This document shows positions 26,824-37,213 of a DNA stretch of 64,000 bases, piece by piece (position 1 is the stretch's first letter; every line of letters begins with the position of its first letter). Source of the stretch: Diplocloster modestus (GTDB lineage Bacteria > Bacillota > Clostridia > Lachnospirales > Lachnospiraceae). The stretch covers positions 371,693 through 435,692 of the forward strand of contig NZ_JAHQCX010000002.1 of the NCBI RefSeq assembly GCF_019042245.1, written 5' to 3'. A model generated the notes under the pieces. The model had not been told where the DNA came from and ran no database searches. It saw only the letters and a list, made by a program, of their open reading frames with translations. The position numbers and the translations under genes are program-made.

Positions 26824-27405
26824 TTATTTCGTACTTCCTGCGACTTTTTCGATCAGCTCTTCACAGATATCCGACACATCCCTCCCGTCGGTATCTATGA
26901 TAATATCTGCCGCTTTCAGGTATTTCGGCCGCCGTTTTTCCAGAAGCCCGGCGATAAATTCCACATTCATATTATGATTCAGAAGCGGGCGGTCCCGGCT
27001 GTCCTTAACCCGCTCATAGATCGTCTCCGGCCTGGCCGTCAGCAGCACGATTTTCCCGGTTTCCTTCATCAGCCTGACATTCTCATCCTGAAGGGCCATG
27101 CCGCCGCCGCAGGATATGATCAGATTTTTCCGTTTCTGAAGCTCGACCAGCAGCTGGGTCTCACAGCGGCGGAAATAGGCTTCACCGTCCGTTTCGAAGA
27201 TATTGGCAATGCTCCTGCCCTCCCTCTGCTCGATCAGGCGGTCTGTATCGATCTCCTCCACGCCCAGTGCTTTCACCAGATAGGATGAGATCGTGCTCTT
27301 ACCGGTTCCCATGAAACCTACCAGCAGGATGTTGCAGGAGAATAGGGACTGTACCCGGACGTTACCTCCGTTGTCTGTATTCACCATCATATCATTGGTA
27401 TCCAT
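26824..27405 (-). CDS. aroK: Shikimate kinase
   Basis: The 193-residue kinase phosphorylates shikimate at the 3-hydroxyl. Walker A is VGFMGTGKST (P-loop near residue 30), shikimate-binding Asp and Arg are in IDTDRLIEQREG and YFRRCE, GGG is in SCGGGMAL, and the lid has RDRPLL. The N-terminal extension before the P-loop is about 22 residues. I chose the ATG at 27405 behind GGAGATTCATACG; 27420 is possible. It is the most upstream gene of the tungstate/MoCo set and has its own promoter. Confidence 0.92.
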   Translation of the reverse strand: MDTNDMMVNTDNGGNVRVQSLFSCNILLVGFMGTGKSTISSYLVKALGVEEIDTDRLIEQREGRSIANIFETDGEAYFRRCETQLLVELQKRKNLIISCGGGMALQDENVRLMKETGKIVLLTARPETIYERVKDSRDRPLLNHNMNVEFIAGLLEKRRPKYLKAADIIIDTDGRDVSDICEELIEKVAGSTK

Positions 27406-27461
27406 CGTATGAATCTCCATTTACCTTATTATTAATTATTATAAAGATCTGTAACGGATAT

Positions 27462-27490
27462 ATTATAGCAAGATACTTATTCTTACACAA
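27462..27490 (-). promoter_or_regulatory. aroK promoter
   Basis: TTGTGT (27485-27490) and TATAAT (27462-27467) on the minus strand are 17 bp apart, about 60 bp upstream of the aroK start. Confidence 0.7.
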
Positions 27491-27533
27491 TTACTTTTTC
27501 AATTTAATGTAATAAATTCCGCCGCTGCGTCCC

Positions 27534-28622
27534 TCATTCCCCAAAATCCGCCCGGTAACTCAGCAGCAGATCCACCATCCGACCATAACTCTTCACCCCG
27601 TCACTCTGTGAATTGGCCTTCAGATAAGTATCATTAAACTTATCATAAGTCTTCGCCACCAGACCGTCATATTTACTCCACCACTCATTATGATGCACCA
27701 GTTCACGATTCGCCGTATCACACAGTTTCGCACGGATCTCAGAATAAGCCTCAGGGTCATCCTTCGCCAGCGCATTCGTACTGTAGATATAAGCCAGCAG
27801 ATCCCCGCTGTACCGGAATTCCGGGCTGTCCGACTCCTGGCAGGCCAGGTACGCGATAAAATTCGCCTCATCCTCCCGCATAAACCCCTTCAGATGCGAC
27901 AGCTCATGGCACATGGTGGATGGTATGCTGTAAGCCGGCATATCCCTGTTATAATTGGCCTCCACCGTCAGGAAATACACCCCCTGCAGTTTCTCATAAG
28001 ACATCACGAAGCTCGACAGGATCGGCTTCGGCAGCGGATAATACCCATCCAGGCTCTCATACCGGTCTCCCAGCTTCCTCATAGAAGCGCTTGCCTCCTT
28101 TTTGACATCATCCGGCAGCGCGCATAACCCATCCGCATCCGTTTCGATCAACTGTGCTTCCCGGTTGATCTCCTGCGTAAGCCATTCGCACAGCTTTGTA
28201 AGCTCCGCCTTTGTATACTCTTTCATCTCAAATCCGGCTTCCTGGGAGAACGGATATCGGTAATAATTAACCCCACAGTTCAGATTAAAAATCAAAATTA
28301 GAATGACGCCCCCGTGCAGAACAAAAACACCTGCGTCCCTTCCCATTTTCCGGTAACGGTAAGTTCCCTTCCTGATTCGGATCACACTCACTGTCAGCCA
28401 TATCACCACCAGCAGAATTCCTCCATAGATCAGGAATTCCCCCACGGAAAAAGGCAGCACACTGAACAGCCTTCCCACCGTATTCACCCACAACGGATAG
28501 ATATTCACCGCATACCATTCACCGAACCAGGCGGTCTGCCTGGACAACACCTGCATCAACAAACTAAGCGCTATAAGTGTTCCCAAAAGTAGTCCTCTTC
28601 TTTTCCAGTTGATTTTTTTCAT
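27534..28622 (-). CDS. DUF3810 membrane protein with zinc-peptidase-like motif
   Basis: The 362-residue protein has three N-terminal membrane helices (about 10-27, 55-80, 98-115). An extracytoplasmic domain follows with HELSH at 239-243 and Glu252 in REDEANFIAYLA, together forming a gluzincin-like HExxH plus distal Glu site. This matches DUF3810. Function is unknown; the motif suggests a membrane-anchored metallopeptidase. The ribosome site AGGAGTG precedes the start. It stands alone between aroK and the divergent NSS transporter. Confidence 0.85.
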   Translation of the reverse strand: MKKINWKRRGLLLGTLIALSLLMQVLSRQTAWFGEWYAVNIYPLWVNTVGRLFSVLPFSVGEFLIYGGILLVVIWLTVSVIRIRKGTYRYRKMGRDAGVFVLHGGVILILIFNLNCGVNYYRYPFSQEAGFEMKEYTKAELTKLCEWLTQEINREAQLIETDADGLCALPDDVKKEASASMRKLGDRYESLDGYYPLPKPILSSFVMSYEKLQGVYFLTVEANYNRDMPAYSIPSTMCHELSHLKGFMREDEANFIAYLACQESDSPEFRYSGDLLAYIYSTNALAKDDPEAYSEIRAKLCDTANRELVHHNEWWSKYDGLVAKTYDKFNDTYLKANSQSDGVKSYGRMVDLLLSYRADFGE

Positions 28623-28930
28623 TTGTATTCACTCCTGTCTGAATCTATCATTGACACTCCATGGATTTCAATTTACCATGGGCTATCTATTTTAATTGGT
28701 ATTTTATTTGATATAAAAATACCGCTGCACGCCGGCTTCAAAGTACGGCTGTCCCGGCAGTCTTACACGACCGCCCGCGTAGTCCTATATTTGTATTTGA
28801 CACAAAGGTCTGCTACTACTTATAATAACAGTATTAGCAGGATAGGTTAATCCTGTATTTTTGCCGGTACTTATAGAATAGCAATACCTGAATAAAATAG
28901 CAATCAAGTTACTATGAGGAAGGGGATTTT
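28623..28930. other. Divergent intergenic region with NSS promoter and small hairpin
   Basis: The region holds the plus-strand promoter TTGACA (28797-28802), an 18-bp spacer and TATAAT (28821-28826). A hairpin CAGGAT/ATCCTG (28838-28855) follows in the 5' UTR with TATTTTTG behind it, a weak attenuator candidate. I see no gene in it. The promoter for the minus-strand DUF3810 gene is not clear. Confidence 0.6.
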
Positions 28931-30295
28931 ATGCAGCAAAGAGAGAAGTTTTCATCCCGTCTGGGTTTTATCTTTTTATCCGCAGGATGCGCGATCGGTC
29001 TTGGGAATGTCTGGCGTTTCCCATATATCACCGGTAAATACGGCGGCGGAGCTTTTGTACTTATTTACCTGTTTTTCCTGATTATCCTGGGTCTGCCGAT
29101 TATGGTGATGGAATTTTCCGTGGGAAGGGCCAGTCAAAAGAGTATCGGACGATCCTTTCACGTTCTGGAGCCAAAAGGAAGCAAATGGCACATTCACGGA
29201 TATTTCGGACTGGCCGGTAATATTCTGCTGATGATGTTTTATACTACCGTGGGCGGCTGGATGCTGGCTTATTTTTTCAAAATGGCGGCGGGAGAATTCC
29301 AGGGGTTGACGCCCGATGCCATCAGTCATAAGTATAGCGCTTTGACCAGTAATACCCCGGAGATGATCCTGTGGATGCTCGTCATCGTGATATTGGGCTT
29401 TGTAGTCTGTTCTTTCGGCCTTCAGCGGGGTGTGGAACGGATTACCAAATGGATGATGGCCAGTCTGTTTCTCATCATGCTGGTGCTGGCAGTCCGGGCC
29501 TTCACGCTTCCGAATGCGGCGAAGGGGTTGTCCTTTTATCTGCTTCCCGATTTTAATAAGATCAAAGAGACCGGGGTGGCCAATGTCATATTTGCCGCTA
29601 TGGGACAGGCTTTTTTTACATTAAGTATCGGAATCGGATCTCTGGCCATCTTTGGCAGTTATATAGGAAAAGAACACCGTCTGACCGGGGAAGCTCTCAA
29701 TGTGGCTGTCCTGGACACTTCGGTTGCGCTGATCGCGGGGCTTATTATATTTCCCTCCTGTTTTGCTTTCGGTGTCAATCCGGGAGAGGGGCCTGGGCTT
29801 ATATTCGTAACCCTGCCTAATGTGTTTAATTCCATGCCGGGCGGCAGGCTCTGGGGCTCTTTGTTCTTTTTGTTTATGTCCTTTGCCGCGCTCTCCACCG
29901 TTATAGCGGTATTTCAGAATATCATGTCCTGCTTTATGGACCTGTGGAACTGGAGCCTTAGGAAGGCGGCGCTTGTCAACGCGGTTCTGATCATCGTCCT
30001 ATCCTTTCCCTGCATTCTGGGAATGACCGTCTGGAAAGACGTTTCCATCCTGGGTTTTGACATACAGGGATTTGAAGATTTCCTGGTCAGCAATAACCTG
30101 CTGCCGCTGGGTTCCCTGGTATACCTGCTGTTCTGCGTTACCCGCTATGGATGGGGATGGGATAACTTTATCAAAGAAGCGGATTCCGGCACAGGCATCC
30201 GTTTCCCCCGCAAACTCAGGTTCTACTTTACCTTTGTGCTTCCGGTAATTGTTTTGTTTATCTTCATACATGGATATTACAGTCTGTTAAAATAA
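28931..30295 (+). CDS. Neurotransmitter:sodium symporter (NSS/SNF family)
   Basis: The 454-residue protein has about eleven to twelve helices. It carries the NSS signature in helix 1 (LSAGCAIGLGNVWRFPYITGKYGGGAF) and the first-helix Na+ site. Later conserved segments include IGSLAIFGSYIG and SFAALSTVIAVFQNIMSC. It imports an amino acid or related amine with sodium. GAGGAAGGGG lies before the ATG. It is immediately followed by a hybrid kinase with amino-acid-type solute-binding domains, which suggests a sensing/uptake pair. Confidence 0.9.
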   Translation: MQQREKFSSRLGFIFLSAGCAIGLGNVWRFPYITGKYGGGAFVLIYLFFLIILGLPIMVMEFSVGRASQKSIGRSFHVLEPKGSKWHIHGYFGLAGNILLMMFYTTVGGWMLAYFFKMAAGEFQGLTPDAISHKYSALTSNTPEMILWMLVIVILGFVVCSFGLQRGVERITKWMMASLFLIMLVLAVRAFTLPNAAKGLSFYLLPDFNKIKETGVANVIFAAMGQAFFTLSIGIGSLAIFGSYIGKEHRLTGEALNVAVLDTSVALIAGLIIFPSCFAFGVNPGEGPGLIFVTLPNVFNSMPGGRLWGSLFFLFMSFAALSTVIAVFQNIMSCFMDLWNWSLRKAALVNAVLIIVLSFPCILGMTVWKDVSILGFDIQGFEDFLVSNNLLPLGSLVYLLFCVTRYGWGWDNFIKEADSGTGIRFPRKLRFYFTFVLPVIVLFIFIHGYYSLLK

Positions 30296-30327
30296 AGTGC
30301 ATGATACACCGTCAGGAGGAGTCATCT

Positions 30328-33168
30328 ATGTTAAATCGAAGCAGGGCGCGTACTGTTAGAATTCCATTATTTTTCCTGCTTTTCCTTATTCTGATCATAT
30401 CAATCCGTCCGAGCGTTTTTGCCGCCCAGGAGGAAACTCCGATTGCCGGAAATGATATCGATCAGTCTGAGAAAAAAGTTTTGAGTGTCGGCCTGTCGGA
30501 TTCAAAAGGTCTGAGCTTTCTCGATGAATATGGGAATCCCACCGGTCTGATTGTGGACTATCTAAATGAAATTTCCAAATACACCGATTGGAAATATGAA
30601 TATCACTTCGGCACTGCTGAAGAAATATACGATGAATCCCTGAATGGTAAATTTGACCTGATGGGAGGTGTATATTATGTCCCGAGCCTGGAAGCATACT
30701 ACGGATTTCCGAAATACAGCATTGGTTCTAACAAGGCTGTTCTTTATGGTCGAAAAGATGACAGCCGTCTGAAGAGTTATGATTTAACTTCTCTGAATGG
30801 GATGACCATCGGAGTTTATGAGCAGGCAAAAGAAAAAATACGCCGTTTAAAGGAATTCCTGAACTTTAATGATCTGAAATGTGAGCTCAGGTATTACAGC
30901 CATGATGATATGGTGTCGGAATCACTCTATACCTATCTGGAAAATAAGGATATTGATCTTTTATTGGGCAATGATATGGAAAATGCCTCGCAATTTCGCT
31001 CTGTCGCCTCTTTTGACGCGCAGCCCTTTTATATTACTACCAGGCCGGGAGAACAGGAGATCCTGGACGGTCTGAACATGGCAATTGAAAAAATTCTGGA
31101 TTCCACCCCCCGCTTCAATGAAGAACTCTATACGAAATACTTCACTGACTATAAGGAAACGGATGTCCAGTTTACAGATGAGGAATTGGCCTACCTATCT
31201 GCCAACGGCAACCTGAAAATCTCAGTGGTAAAGAACTGGCATCCTTTCTACTGCCTGGACAATAACAGCGACCATCATGACGGATTGGTGCCCGATTTAT
31301 TAGAATTAATCTCCGAGGTTTCCAGCCTTCATTTTACCTATGTATATGCCGACACTTATGCGGAATCCATCTCCCAGGTGCAGAACGGGGAAGCTGACCT
31401 GTTGGGCTGGTATCTGGATTCCGCTGCCTATTCCGAGACCCAGAATCTGGCTTTGACCAGCTCTTACCTCACTTTGAATAACATGGTGATCAGAAATAAA
31501 TCCGTCTCCTATCCCGGGAATCATTTAACCGGGGGAATCATGGAAGGCCGCTCCCTCCCCGGCGAGATAAGCGCCTCGGACATCCGATACTATCCTACCT
31601 CCTTTGAAGGTGTAGAGGCGGTCAGCCGGGGAGAGATTGATTTTTTCTATGGTCTGTCCTCCTCACTGGAACAGGAAATCCAATCTCATCAATTCCTGAA
31701 TATATCGCCGATCACTTTGTCCAATAAAAGCACGGTGGTTTCTTTTGCCATGGCCAGACCCATTACACCGGAACTGATGACCATATTAAACAAATCCATC
31801 TCGGCGATCTCCAACGAAAATCTGGATTCCCTGATTGACCGGAATATGGTCTCTATAGGCCGTACTGAAATGTCGCTGAAAGAGATGATCTATGCCAATC
31901 CCTTAGCTTTCATCGGTATATTTTCATTTATTCTGCTTCTGATCGTCGTGGTATTTCTGATCGTAGTCCGCTCCCGGGTAAGAAATACTCTGATGCAGAA
32001 CGAGTTAAAAAAGGCGGAAGCGGAAAGCAAAGCAAAAGGTGATTTTTTGTCCCGTATGAGCCATGAGATCCGAACTCCCATGAATGCCATCGTGGGGCTT
32101 ACGGATCTAACCTGCATGTTGGACGAGGTTCCCCCAAAAGTGAAGGCAAACCTGAAAAAGATCCGTTCCTCCTCCCAGTATCTTTTGTCTCTGATTAATG
32201 ACATACTGGACATGTCCAGAATAGATAACGGGATGCTGACTATCGCCGCGGATTCCTTCTCCCTGAAACATATGCTGGGAGATATCGTAGAGATGATGAA
32301 TGTGCAGGCAGAACAAAAACAGCTCATTTTAGAATATAGCTGTTCCACTGAACATGATCGGCTGATCGGTGATCCTATCCGGCTTCGTCAGGTACTGATT
32401 AATCTTTTGTCCAATGCTGTCAAATTCACTCCGGCTGACGGAAAGGTGGCCTTTCATATCGATGAAACCTCTGGAGATGAACGATCCGGCTCATACCGTT
32501 TTTCCGTACAGGACACAGGCATCGGTATCCCTTATGGCTCGCAGGAGCAGATTTTCGGTGCCTTTGAACAGCTGGGTGCCAATGTTTCCAAAAGTGCCGG
32601 AACCGGACTTGGCTTACCGATCAGCCGTAACATTGTATATCTGATGGGCGGTGACCTAAAACTCAGAAGTGAACCGGATAAAGGTTCCGAGTTCTATTTC
32701 AGCCTTACCTTCCCATTTGACACCAGTATACCTGCCTCATCGCCGTCAGACGATGCCTCCATGCCTCTTAATGGACTTCGCGTCCTCCTGGCCGAAGATA
32801 ATGATCTGAATGCTGAGATCGCCACAGACCTTCTGAAGATGCAGGGGATAAACACCGAACGTGCATCGGATGGCCTGGAAGCAGTACGGATGTTTTCAGA
32901 AAGTCCGCAGGGATATTACAATCTGATTCTTATGGATATCCAGATGCCTAACAAAAACGGCCTGGATGCCGCTGTTGAAATACGGGCCTGCGCTCATCCG
33001 GACGCCTCTTCCATTCCGATTATTGCCATGACTGCAAATTCCTTCCAGGAGGATGTGGAAGCCGCGATAGATGCAGGAATGAACGACTTCATTCCCAAAC
33101 CGGTTGATTCGGAATATCTGTTCGAGGTCATAAGAACACATCATTTAGCTCTTAAAGCAGAAACTTAA
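30328..33168 (+). CDS. Hybrid sensor histidine kinase with two solute-binding sensor domains
   Basis: The 946-residue protein has a signal/anchor helix (about 10-32), two tandem extracytoplasmic SBP_bac_3 domains (about 48-275 and 295-510), and one transmembrane helix (527-548). After a short coiled coil come HisKA (SRMSHEIRTPMN, His579), HATPase (QVLINLLSNAVKF; GTGLGLPIS) and a receiver (AEDNDLN; phospho-Asp870 in LMDIQMP; Lys in IPKPV). No HPt or output domain is present, so a separate partner must exist. AGGAGGAGTC fits the ATG at 30328. It starts 32 bp after the NSS transporter stop and is probably co-transcribed with it. The SBP_bac_3 fold suggests amino-acid sensing. Confidence 0.92.
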   Translation: MLNRSRARTVRIPLFFLLFLILIISIRPSVFAAQEETPIAGNDIDQSEKKVLSVGLSDSKGLSFLDEYGNPTGLIVDYLNEISKYTDWKYEYHFGTAEEIYDESLNGKFDLMGGVYYVPSLEAYYGFPKYSIGSNKAVLYGRKDDSRLKSYDLTSLNGMTIGVYEQAKEKIRRLKEFLNFNDLKCELRYYSHDDMVSESLYTYLENKDIDLLLGNDMENASQFRSVASFDAQPFYITTRPGEQEILDGLNMAIEKILDSTPRFNEELYTKYFTDYKETDVQFTDEELAYLSANGNLKISVVKNWHPFYCLDNNSDHHDGLVPDLLELISEVSSLHFTYVYADTYAESISQVQNGEADLLGWYLDSAAYSETQNLALTSSYLTLNNMVIRNKSVSYPGNHLTGGIMEGRSLPGEISASDIRYYPTSFEGVEAVSRGEIDFFYGLSSSLEQEIQSHQFLNISPITLSNKSTVVSFAMARPITPELMTILNKSISAISNENLDSLIDRNMVSIGRTEMSLKEMIYANPLAFIGIFSFILLLIVVVFLIVVRSRVRNTLMQNELKKAEAESKAKGDFLSRMSHEIRTPMNAIVGLTDLTCMLDEVPPKVKANLKKIRSSSQYLLSLINDILDMSRIDNGMLTIAADSFSLKHMLGDIVEMMNVQAEQKQLILEYSCSTEHDRLIGDPIRLRQVLINLLSNAVKFTPADGKVAFHIDETSGDERSGSYRFSVQDTGIGIPYGSQEQIFGAFEQLGANVSKSAGTGLGLPISRNIVYLMGGDLKLRSEPDKGSEFYFSLTFPFDTSIPASSPSDDASMPLNGLRVLLAEDNDLNAEIATDLLKMQGINTERASDGLEAVRMFSESPQGYYNLILMDIQMPNKNGLDAAVEIRACAHPDASSIPIIAMTANSFQEDVEAAIDAGMNDFIPKPVDSEYLFEVIRTHHLALKAET

Positions 33169-33213
33169 GGCACCAGCAAAGACCAGAACGGTTGTACTCC
33201 AGTTGAGGCGAGT

Positions 33214-33245
33214 AAAAAAAGGAAGCTAAAATGCTTCCTTTTTTT
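33214..33245. terminator. Bidirectional intrinsic terminator
   Basis: GGAAGC (33221-33226) pairs with GCTTCC (33233-33238) around a 6-nt loop. Seven A's lie before it and seven T's behind. It serves both the plus-strand kinase gene and the convergent SPFH gene. Confidence 0.92.
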
Positions 33246-33302
33246 CATCTTCACACCTGGAGTGCGGCCTTATACCAGCCCGCTTCCGCCGTTTCTCATC
33301 TC

Positions 33303-34307
33303 TTATAGCCCGAGAAGCTGCTTTTTCTTCAGATTAAATTCTTCCTGCGTGATAATTCCTTCATCCAGCAGTTGTTTAAACTCCCGGATCTGTTCTATAT
33401 TACTCTTTTCCTTCTGTTCTCCTGCATTCTGTACAGCAGCCTGAGGCTGTGGCTGCACGGCGCTTAGATTCTGGGCCAGAGTATTACCAAGGGCCATACC
33501 GGCTCCCAAACCGGCCATACCGCCTTCCTGGCGGGAAGCATCCCTCATGGCTCTGGCTGTCTGGTACTGCATAAACGTATTCATGTCTCTGCCCGCCATA
33601 CCGATTCCGGACTGCTCATCTATCATCTCCTCCACTTCATCGGGAAGGGATAAGTTCTCCACAATCACTTCACTGAACGCGATTCCGAAAGCTAAGGCTT
33701 TTTCATTCGCCATCTGCATAATAGTTTCCGAAAGGCTCCGGTATTTGACCGCCAGATCCAGAATCGACATATTACATTCCGCGATCGAGACCGCAGCCGC
33801 TTCCAGCAGGATGGATTCCAGGTATTTGATAATCTCAAACGTCAAAGTCCGGCTCTGGGCACCAATGATCTCCCTGACAAACCTGGTCACATCGATAACC
33901 CGGAAGGAAAATTTCCCGAAAGCCGTAATCCTGGCCATGTTCAAATCTTTATCTCTGACGATAATCGGATTTGCCATCTCCCATTTATTGCCGACAAACT
34001 GTTTCAAACTAATAAAATACAGATCCGCAATCACCGGAGAGCGGAACCCGAAAGAAAAGGCCTGCATTTTCGACAAAAATGGAAAATTGTCCGTATTCAA
34101 TATATACGTGCCGGGTTCCATCACATCCGCCAGGTTTCCGCCCTTAATAAATGCCGCTGCCTGCCCTTCGCGTACGATTACCTGAGAGCCTTCCTTGATC
34201 TCATCGTCACCGCCGCGGTCATATTTCTTGACCAGGATTTTGCCGTTGGTGTCCACATATTCGATGACATCAAGGAACTGCCCTTTGATCATATCCATAA
34301 CTCCCAT
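33303..34307 (-). CDS. SPFH-domain protein with C-terminal SHOCT
   Basis: The 334-residue protein has an SPFH/Band-7-like N-terminal region ('virion core'/YdjI-type; IVREGQAAAFIKGG, PGTYILNTDNFPF). A helical middle and a Gln/Ala linker follow. The last 32 residues are a SHOCT domain (IEQIREFKQLLDEGIITQEE, then FNLKKKQLLGL). No transmembrane helix is obvious. Related SPFH-SHOCT proteins are thought to scaffold membrane-associated stress complexes; the function is not established. GAGGAGG precedes the start. It follows the TM2 protein gene by 12 bp, so the two are an operon. Confidence 0.85.
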   Translation of the reverse strand: MGVMDMIKGQFLDVIEYVDTNGKILVKKYDRGGDDEIKEGSQVIVREGQAAAFIKGGNLADVMEPGTYILNTDNFPFLSKMQAFSFGFRSPVIADLYFISLKQFVGNKWEMANPIIVRDKDLNMARITAFGKFSFRVIDVTRFVREIIGAQSRTLTFEIIKYLESILLEAAAVSIAECNMSILDLAVKYRSLSETIMQMANEKALAFGIAFSEVIVENLSLPDEVEEMIDEQSGIGMAGRDMNTFMQYQTARAMRDASRQEGGMAGLGAGMALGNTLAQNLSAVQPQPQAAVQNAGEQKEKSNIEQIREFKQLLDEGIITQEEFNLKKKQLLGL

Positions 34308-34319
34308 ATGCTGCCTCCT

Positions 34320-34775
34320 CTACCTTATGGTTCTGCCCTCGCTGTCCTGAAAAGTATTGCTGGCGATCTTAACAATATCAACAATCCATCCAATATAAAA
34401 AATCCCAAACGTAAATGTATATAGTAAGCCTGTGCCTACTTTCCCCACATAATAGCGATGAACTCCGATCCACCCTAAAAAGATCGCAAGGATTAATGAA
34501 GTGGTCTTACTCTTGGGTGATTTCAAAGCTGCGTTCTGTATCTGATTCATCTGTGTGTAATTTTGCTGCTGGCTAAACTGCTGCGGATATCCCTGCCGCT
34601 GACTGCCTTGCTGCTGATAATTTTGTTCCTGATAACCAGGCTGCTGATTCAGCTGCCCTGTCTGATCCATATCCTGATACTGCGGAGCGGCGGCTGCCTG
34701 GGGTGTACTCACAACCGCTCCACAATAAGTACAAACACCGTTCTCGACCGGAGCACCACATACATTACAGTTCAT
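34320..34775 (-). CDS. Zinc-ribbon, Gln-rich TM2-domain membrane protein
   Basis: The 151-residue protein has a zinc ribbon with two CxxC pairs (CNVCGAP...CTYCG, residues 3-19) and a Gln/Tyr-rich low-complexity middle (about 25-80). A C-terminal TM2 domain follows, with two helices around LGWIGVHRYYVGKVGTGLLY and GWIVDIV. TM2 proteins are small membrane adaptors of unclear role. The ribosome site AAGGGGGAAAG is good. It is translated just ahead of the SPFH-SHOCT gene, and its soluble N-terminus could recruit that protein to the membrane. Confidence 0.85.
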   Translation of the reverse strand: MNCNVCGAPVENGVCTYCGAVVSTPQAAAAPQYQDMDQTGQLNQQPGYQEQNYQQQGSQRQGYPQQFSQQQNYTQMNQIQNAALKSPKSKTTSLILAIFLGWIGVHRYYVGKVGTGLLYTFTFGIFYIGWIVDIVKIASNTFQDSEGRTIR

Positions 34776-34909
34776 TAGTCTTTCCCCCTTATTGTTGTTT
34801 CAACTCAAATAACTGGTAAGTCTGTTTTAGCTATGAGTATTATATCACATTCTTAGACCTATTTCATTAAAATGGTAGGCATTATTTTTTTACGAAAAAT
34901 GAATTTTTA

Positions 34910-34950
34910 AATGGGGCTGACACACTAAGTAATTAGTGCGCAGCTCCATT
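34910..34950. other. Long hairpin upstream of the TM2 gene
   Basis: AATGGGGCTG and CAGCTCCATT (with G-T pairs) enclose an inner CACTAA/TTAGTG stem with a GTAA loop. The minus strand continues TTAAAAATTC. It lies between the gdhA terminator and the TM2 promoter area and could be a second terminator, a small RNA stem or a mobile-element end. I cannot decide which. Confidence 0.5.
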
Positions 34951-34965
34951 AATGCCCAAGCGCAT

Positions 34966-35010
34966 GAAAAAATGCTGTAAACAGCCCATATCAGACCGTT
35001 TACAGCATTT
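34966..35010 (-). terminator. Intrinsic terminator of gdhA
   Basis: AAATGCTGTAAAC and GTTTACAGCATTT pair perfectly over 13 bp around a 15-nt loop. On the minus strand they are followed by TTTTTTC. It is 17 bp after the gdhA stop codon. Confidence 0.9.
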
Positions 35011-35027
35011 CGCTTTATCTTATTATT

Positions 35028-36482
<1,455 letters not shown>

Positions 36483-36547
36483 GCAATTTCTTATAAATTT
36501 ACCATATTTCGCTAACTTTGTTAAATTTACACAAAGATCCGTTATAT

Positions 36548-36982
36548 TTACAAATAAGATTTCAATTTCCGTATATTCAGCTCCTCCAGATCCATCAGTT
36601 CATTGGCCATGGAATCATACTCTCCCTTGACAGGCCGGTTGTGTTTTAGAACCTTCATCATATTTGTCATGCCCTGGGCATTTTCCTGAATCATCATATC
36701 CGCGATATGCCCTGTGCTGGTATTCAGCAAGGTGCTGGCCTGTACCGATGACCAGGTTCTCGCTTTATCCAGAGCATTATCTTTCTCCGGCCGGATTCCG
36801 TTCTGATTCAATGCCCCGGCCGCTTTCTCTTCCATCCTTTGATACTCTGCCAGCTGCTTGTTCAGGTCCAAAGCCAGATCCTCATCATACACCTTACTTA
36901 ACACATGGTTAATATTGGTAACCACTGTTTTCGAACTCCGATAAGTTTCCTTCAATACCGCTAAATCCGCATTTGTCAACAT
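36548..36982 (-). CDS. Small helical protein, function unknown
   Basis: The 144-residue protein is predicted to be almost all helical (MLTNADLAVLKETYRSSKTV...). It has a region LLNTSTGHIADMMIQENAQG and a C-terminus MDLEELNIRKLKSYL. The heptad-like spacing resembles ferritin-like or coat-protein helical bundles, but I see no metal-binding ExxH pattern. I do not assign a family. AAGGGAG precedes the ATG at 36982. It stands alone between gdhA and the SH3 protein gene. Confidence 0.7.
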   Translation of the reverse strand: MLTNADLAVLKETYRSSKTVVTNINHVLSKVYDEDLALDLNKQLAEYQRMEEKAAGALNQNGIRPEKDNALDKARTWSSVQASTLLNTSTGHIADMMIQENAQGMTNMMKVLKHNRPVKGEYDSMANELMDLEELNIRKLKSYL

Positions 36983-37119
36983 AAACCCGTTCTCCCTTCT
37001 TTGCAAAGTCTTATATAAAAAGGTAATTTAAAACCTTGTGTTTTGTTATAGGGTATGGAGAATATGACATGATTATACATAGCAGTATGGTCAAATCATC
37101 TGTTTCAAATTCCCCGCAC

Positions 37120-37178
37120 GAAAACATACTCCCCTGACAGCCGCAGATATATTTTCTATCATCTGCTGTCAGAGGAGT
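37120..37178 (-). terminator. Terminator after the SH3-domain gene
   Basis: On the minus strand ACTCC-TCTGACAGC pairs with GCTGTCAGGGGAGT through a long stem with small bulges (37128-37178), followed by ATGTTTTCG. A short open frame across this region is not credible as a gene. Confidence 0.7.
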
Positions 37179-37213
37179 ATTTATATGAATCGTATTATCT
37201 TTCATTCTGAGAC

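Noticed and set aside
37011-37205. 64-codon minus-strand frame between the helical protein and the SH3 gene
   Set aside because: It runs through a clear terminator hairpin, has no ribosome site and no family resemblance.
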